A stretch of 64,000 nucleotides of DNA, taken from positions 346,997-410,996 of the forward strand of contig QAOA01002120.1 of the NCBI GenBank assembly GCA_003255065.1, in the 5' to 3' direction. The notes beneath the pieces were generated by a model. It was not told the origin of the DNA, did no database searches, and saw nothing but the letters and a program-made list of their open reading frames with translations. The translations under genes and the position numbers were made by a program. Below are positions 61,875 through 64,000 of this stretch, in pieces. Source of the stretch: Cercis canadensis. Taxonomy: Eukaryota; Streptophyta; Magnoliopsida; Fabales; Fabaceae. Positions within the stretch are counted from its first letter, which is position 1. Each line of letters opens with the position of its first letter.

Positions 61875-62328
61875 GCTGGTGTATAAAAAAAAAAAAAGGA
61901 AGGAACATACTTAAGCAAAGAAACAGATCTGAAATAATAACTGAAAGGTATGATAATGGTAGAATGGAGCTGGGAATAGGTTGCAAACATGCTGAGGAGA
62001 CAAACTGGAAAAATTCACCACAACCTGTGATTTGACACGCTTTCACGCACCAGGACAATGGGCGGCGAGTGGGAACCACACGCAGAGATACGGGAGGTGT
62101 GTGGGGTGGCGAATGGTGGCGAGCTTCGGGGATTAGGCCGTTCGGAACTTTCTGAGTTTGATGGTGATGCTGGATTTCCGAAATATGAACCTTAGGGTGG
62201 CTGGATTGGAACACAGCCACTAAAACTTTAATAAAAGGACTGCTGGAAGTAGAGCACAGCAGAAAAGGAAGAGACACCACTGGAGGAAACACAGTGGGAA
62301 AGAAAAAGAGGAATTTCTCACAGAAGTT

Positions 62329-62340
62329 GCTCTGATACCA
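62329..62340 (-). other. Copia primer binding site (tRNA-Met type)
   Basis: The minus strand reads TGGTATCAGAGC, the standard plant Copia match to the 3' end of initiator tRNA-Met, directly abutting the 5' LTR. Confidence 0.92.
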
Positions 62341-62526
62341 TGTGAGATTGACTGAAAGTGTGTGAGAGTAGGATCTCACTTCTCTTATTTATATATGCTG
62401 TACAATAAATAACAGCATGGGAAATAATTACATAGGGAACATAATTTACATAGGAACTATAACTATGTGGGAAACAACAGAATGGGAAATAGCTACATGG
62501 GAAATATTAGCTAATTAATTCTAACA
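62341..62526 (-). repeat. Copia 5' LTR
   Basis: 186 bp and nearly identical to 57440-57642. It starts TGTTAGAATTAATTAG on the minus strand and ends TCTCACA at 62341. Confidence 0.95.
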
Positions 62527-64000
62527 TGGATGATAGCCCATCCTGCATCAATTACTTAGCCTATGTTTGGTTGGGTATTCCCACCTCTCAGAAGTTATTT
62601 GCACAGTAAAAAATGAGACACAATCCTGTTGCTTGTTTGCATATCTTTTTTTTTTTTGAATGTGCAAATCACTTTTGTGGGTGTTTCACCGCCAAAGCAA
62701 ATCTACGGTTAACTGTTTGAGCTTTTAGTCAGGTGATTCTTTGGTATGATTATGCTAAAAGAGAGGTAAGGATGGCATTGGCAACAGGTTGAGTACCAAT
62801 CCCAATTCATGGGGCCTTTCGCTACAACCAAATAGAAAGCCTCGAGGGTGCCATATTCTTGGAGCCCAAACTATGTGAATGAATAAATCCTCCTTTTGAA
62901 AATTGCTGGTCTCATTCCTGTCGAATTTAATTAATTCAGATACTATTTGTATCTCATTGCAATTTAAATTTTGGGATGATATTCCTAGCCCATCCTGTCC
63001 CAAAACCTCTAATCCCACTCCCATCTCGGACAGCTACCCTATCCAATTATTCTTAAATGGGATCGTCAATGACAAGGTGATAGTTGAGTGCCCAATTATA
63101 TATTACTTGATTAGGATCTAAAATACTGACAGTGGATGAAATTTTAATACATAATTGATCAAATTAGTCGAAGCCTAGGCACCTTTTTGGAGTTTGCTTG
63201 CAATTGAATGCATTTGTTATTCATTCTTGTATAGCATATCCTATTTTGGAAGAATAAAGGGGGGAGAAGCTCTAGTCACCAGTATTTGATTGTATGATGT
63301 ATCTTCAATCTTAAAATATAGCATCTTGCAGCAAGCAAATAAATATATGTGTAGGGGTGGGGATCCATTGAGTCATTATAGAATTAAGTTAATTTTACGT
63401 GGTTGAATAACATTTTATAGAAAGTGCATTTCATGAAATCCACCATTGGTTTGAAGTTCTCATCACAGAGATCTTGCCTATTAAAGTTCACAAATTTTAA
63501 AATTAACTGGTACTCCATTGGATTATCCCATTTTAATGTATAACCTGCTTTTAAAATATAAAATAAGTTCAACTATTTGATTAGATACTTACAAATGTCC
63601 AATTTATCTAAAATTTGGCATGCATGATTAGCACAATATGACCTCATTGGATTGCTTAAAATCACATTTTAGAAGAAGTTATTTGATGATGTGCGTGTAT
63701 CGAATCCAACCCTGGTGTCAATGGATCCTCACCCTATAGGAAATAAATATTTTCCAACAATTATCTTCCATATAGTAAAAGGTGTCAATAAGAAAATCAA
63801 AATTGAATTTGCTGCTGCTCTAGTCCATACCAGAAACTTTACAACATATTTTTACTGACTAACATTCACCAACATAGTGACTTCAAGGGCCTGTGCCCAA
63901 AGCAGAAGCTATACTATTCAGTTTGACACTGGTGATATGCGAATGGAGGATTTAGTGAGATGGGTAAAAGAAGCTGATATGTGGAAATAGGTCTCACGAA
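62527..64000. other. AT-rich flank after the Copia element, no gene seen
   Basis: Probably a continuation of the last YAK1 intron. No segment resembles a YAK1 C-terminal exon, and short frames at 62755-63121 and 63384-63572 have no recognisable product. If YAK1 ends at 56394, this is intergenic. Confidence 0.45.

Larger units (their letters stand above)
57440..62526 (-). mobile_element. Ty1/Copia LTR retrotransposon, complete ends, coding region broken
   Basis: A 5,087-bp element on the minus strand. The 5' LTR is 62341-62526 and the 3' LTR is 57440-57642, with TG..CA ends. The LTRs differ by one 17-bp indel and, by eye, one base, so insertion looks recent. The flanks TTGAT (57435-57439) and TGGAT (62527-62531) are a near-perfect 5-bp target duplication. 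A tRNA-Met-type primer site touches the 5' LTR and a purine tract touches the 3' LTR. The domain order gag, protease, integrase, reverse transcriptase, RNase H marks it as Copia. It lies antisense to YAK1, beyond exon 15. Confidence 0.96.

Noticed and set aside
61846..62379. 177-residue minus-strand frame at the Copia 5' end
   Set aside because: It runs through LTR and leader sequence and overlaps the start of gag in a different frame.
1..64000. CRISPR arrays, bacterial operons, rRNA or tRNA genes
   Set aside because: The window is plant nuclear DNA. No regularly spaced repeats, ribosome binding sites or tRNA-like folds were recognised. The only tRNA-related sequence is the Copia primer site.

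Overview
This is nuclear DNA of a flowering plant, most likely a eudicot and possibly a woody rosid; I cannot name the species. The evidence is long AT-rich introns with GT..AG borders, chloroplast-targeted and nucleolar genes of plant type, and a dense load of plant transposons (Copia, L1 LINE, Harbinger, Mutator, CACTA). The assembly is a draft with eight single-N positions. Three of these Ns sit between near-identical direct repeats, which look like unmerged contig overlaps rather than biology.

Four ordinary genes anchor the window. (1) TOP1, DNA topoisomerase I, minus strand, positions 1-7436. It is cut by the left edge before its catalytic tyrosine. (2) IMP3, the S4-domain protein of the U3 snoRNP, minus strand, 12515-20214, with a leader exon near 23.0-23.2 kb. 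(3) MEX1, the chloroplast maltose transporter, minus strand, 26562-30200. (4) YAK1, a DYRK-family protein kinase, plus strand, from 42102, with 15 exons visible to 56390. Its last exon is probably beyond the right edge. I could splice each of them by hand with reading-frame continuity, and none shows a break in its coding exons.

The space between and inside these genes is mobile DNA. A fragmented RNase H gene of non-LTR origin (10.7-12.3 kb) carries a solo LTR with a 5-bp target duplication. IMP3 intron 3 holds a Harbinger-type composite of about 3.5 kb, most of which is a palindrome with arms near 1.5 kb. A TIR element lies at 30.5-31.4 kb. The stretch 32.4-40.8 kb collects gene fragments: a CACTA end, a broken callose synthase piece, a Pack-MULE carrying the N-terminal half of a PPR gene (9-bp TSD), a decayed FAR1/MULE transposase, and a geranylgeranyl reductase fragment between inverted repeats. 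YAK1 intron 1 contains an L1 LINE remnant, and a 5.1-kb defective Copia element lies antisense downstream of YAK1 exon 15.

The four genes are not a pathway. TOP1 acts on nuclear DNA supercoiling, IMP3 on early pre-rRNA processing, MEX1 on night-time maltose export, and YAK1 on growth signalling. The most interesting material is the gene-fragment cluster at 32-41 kb and the intronic Harbinger palindrome, which would give a long hairpin RNA whenever IMP3 is transcribed.
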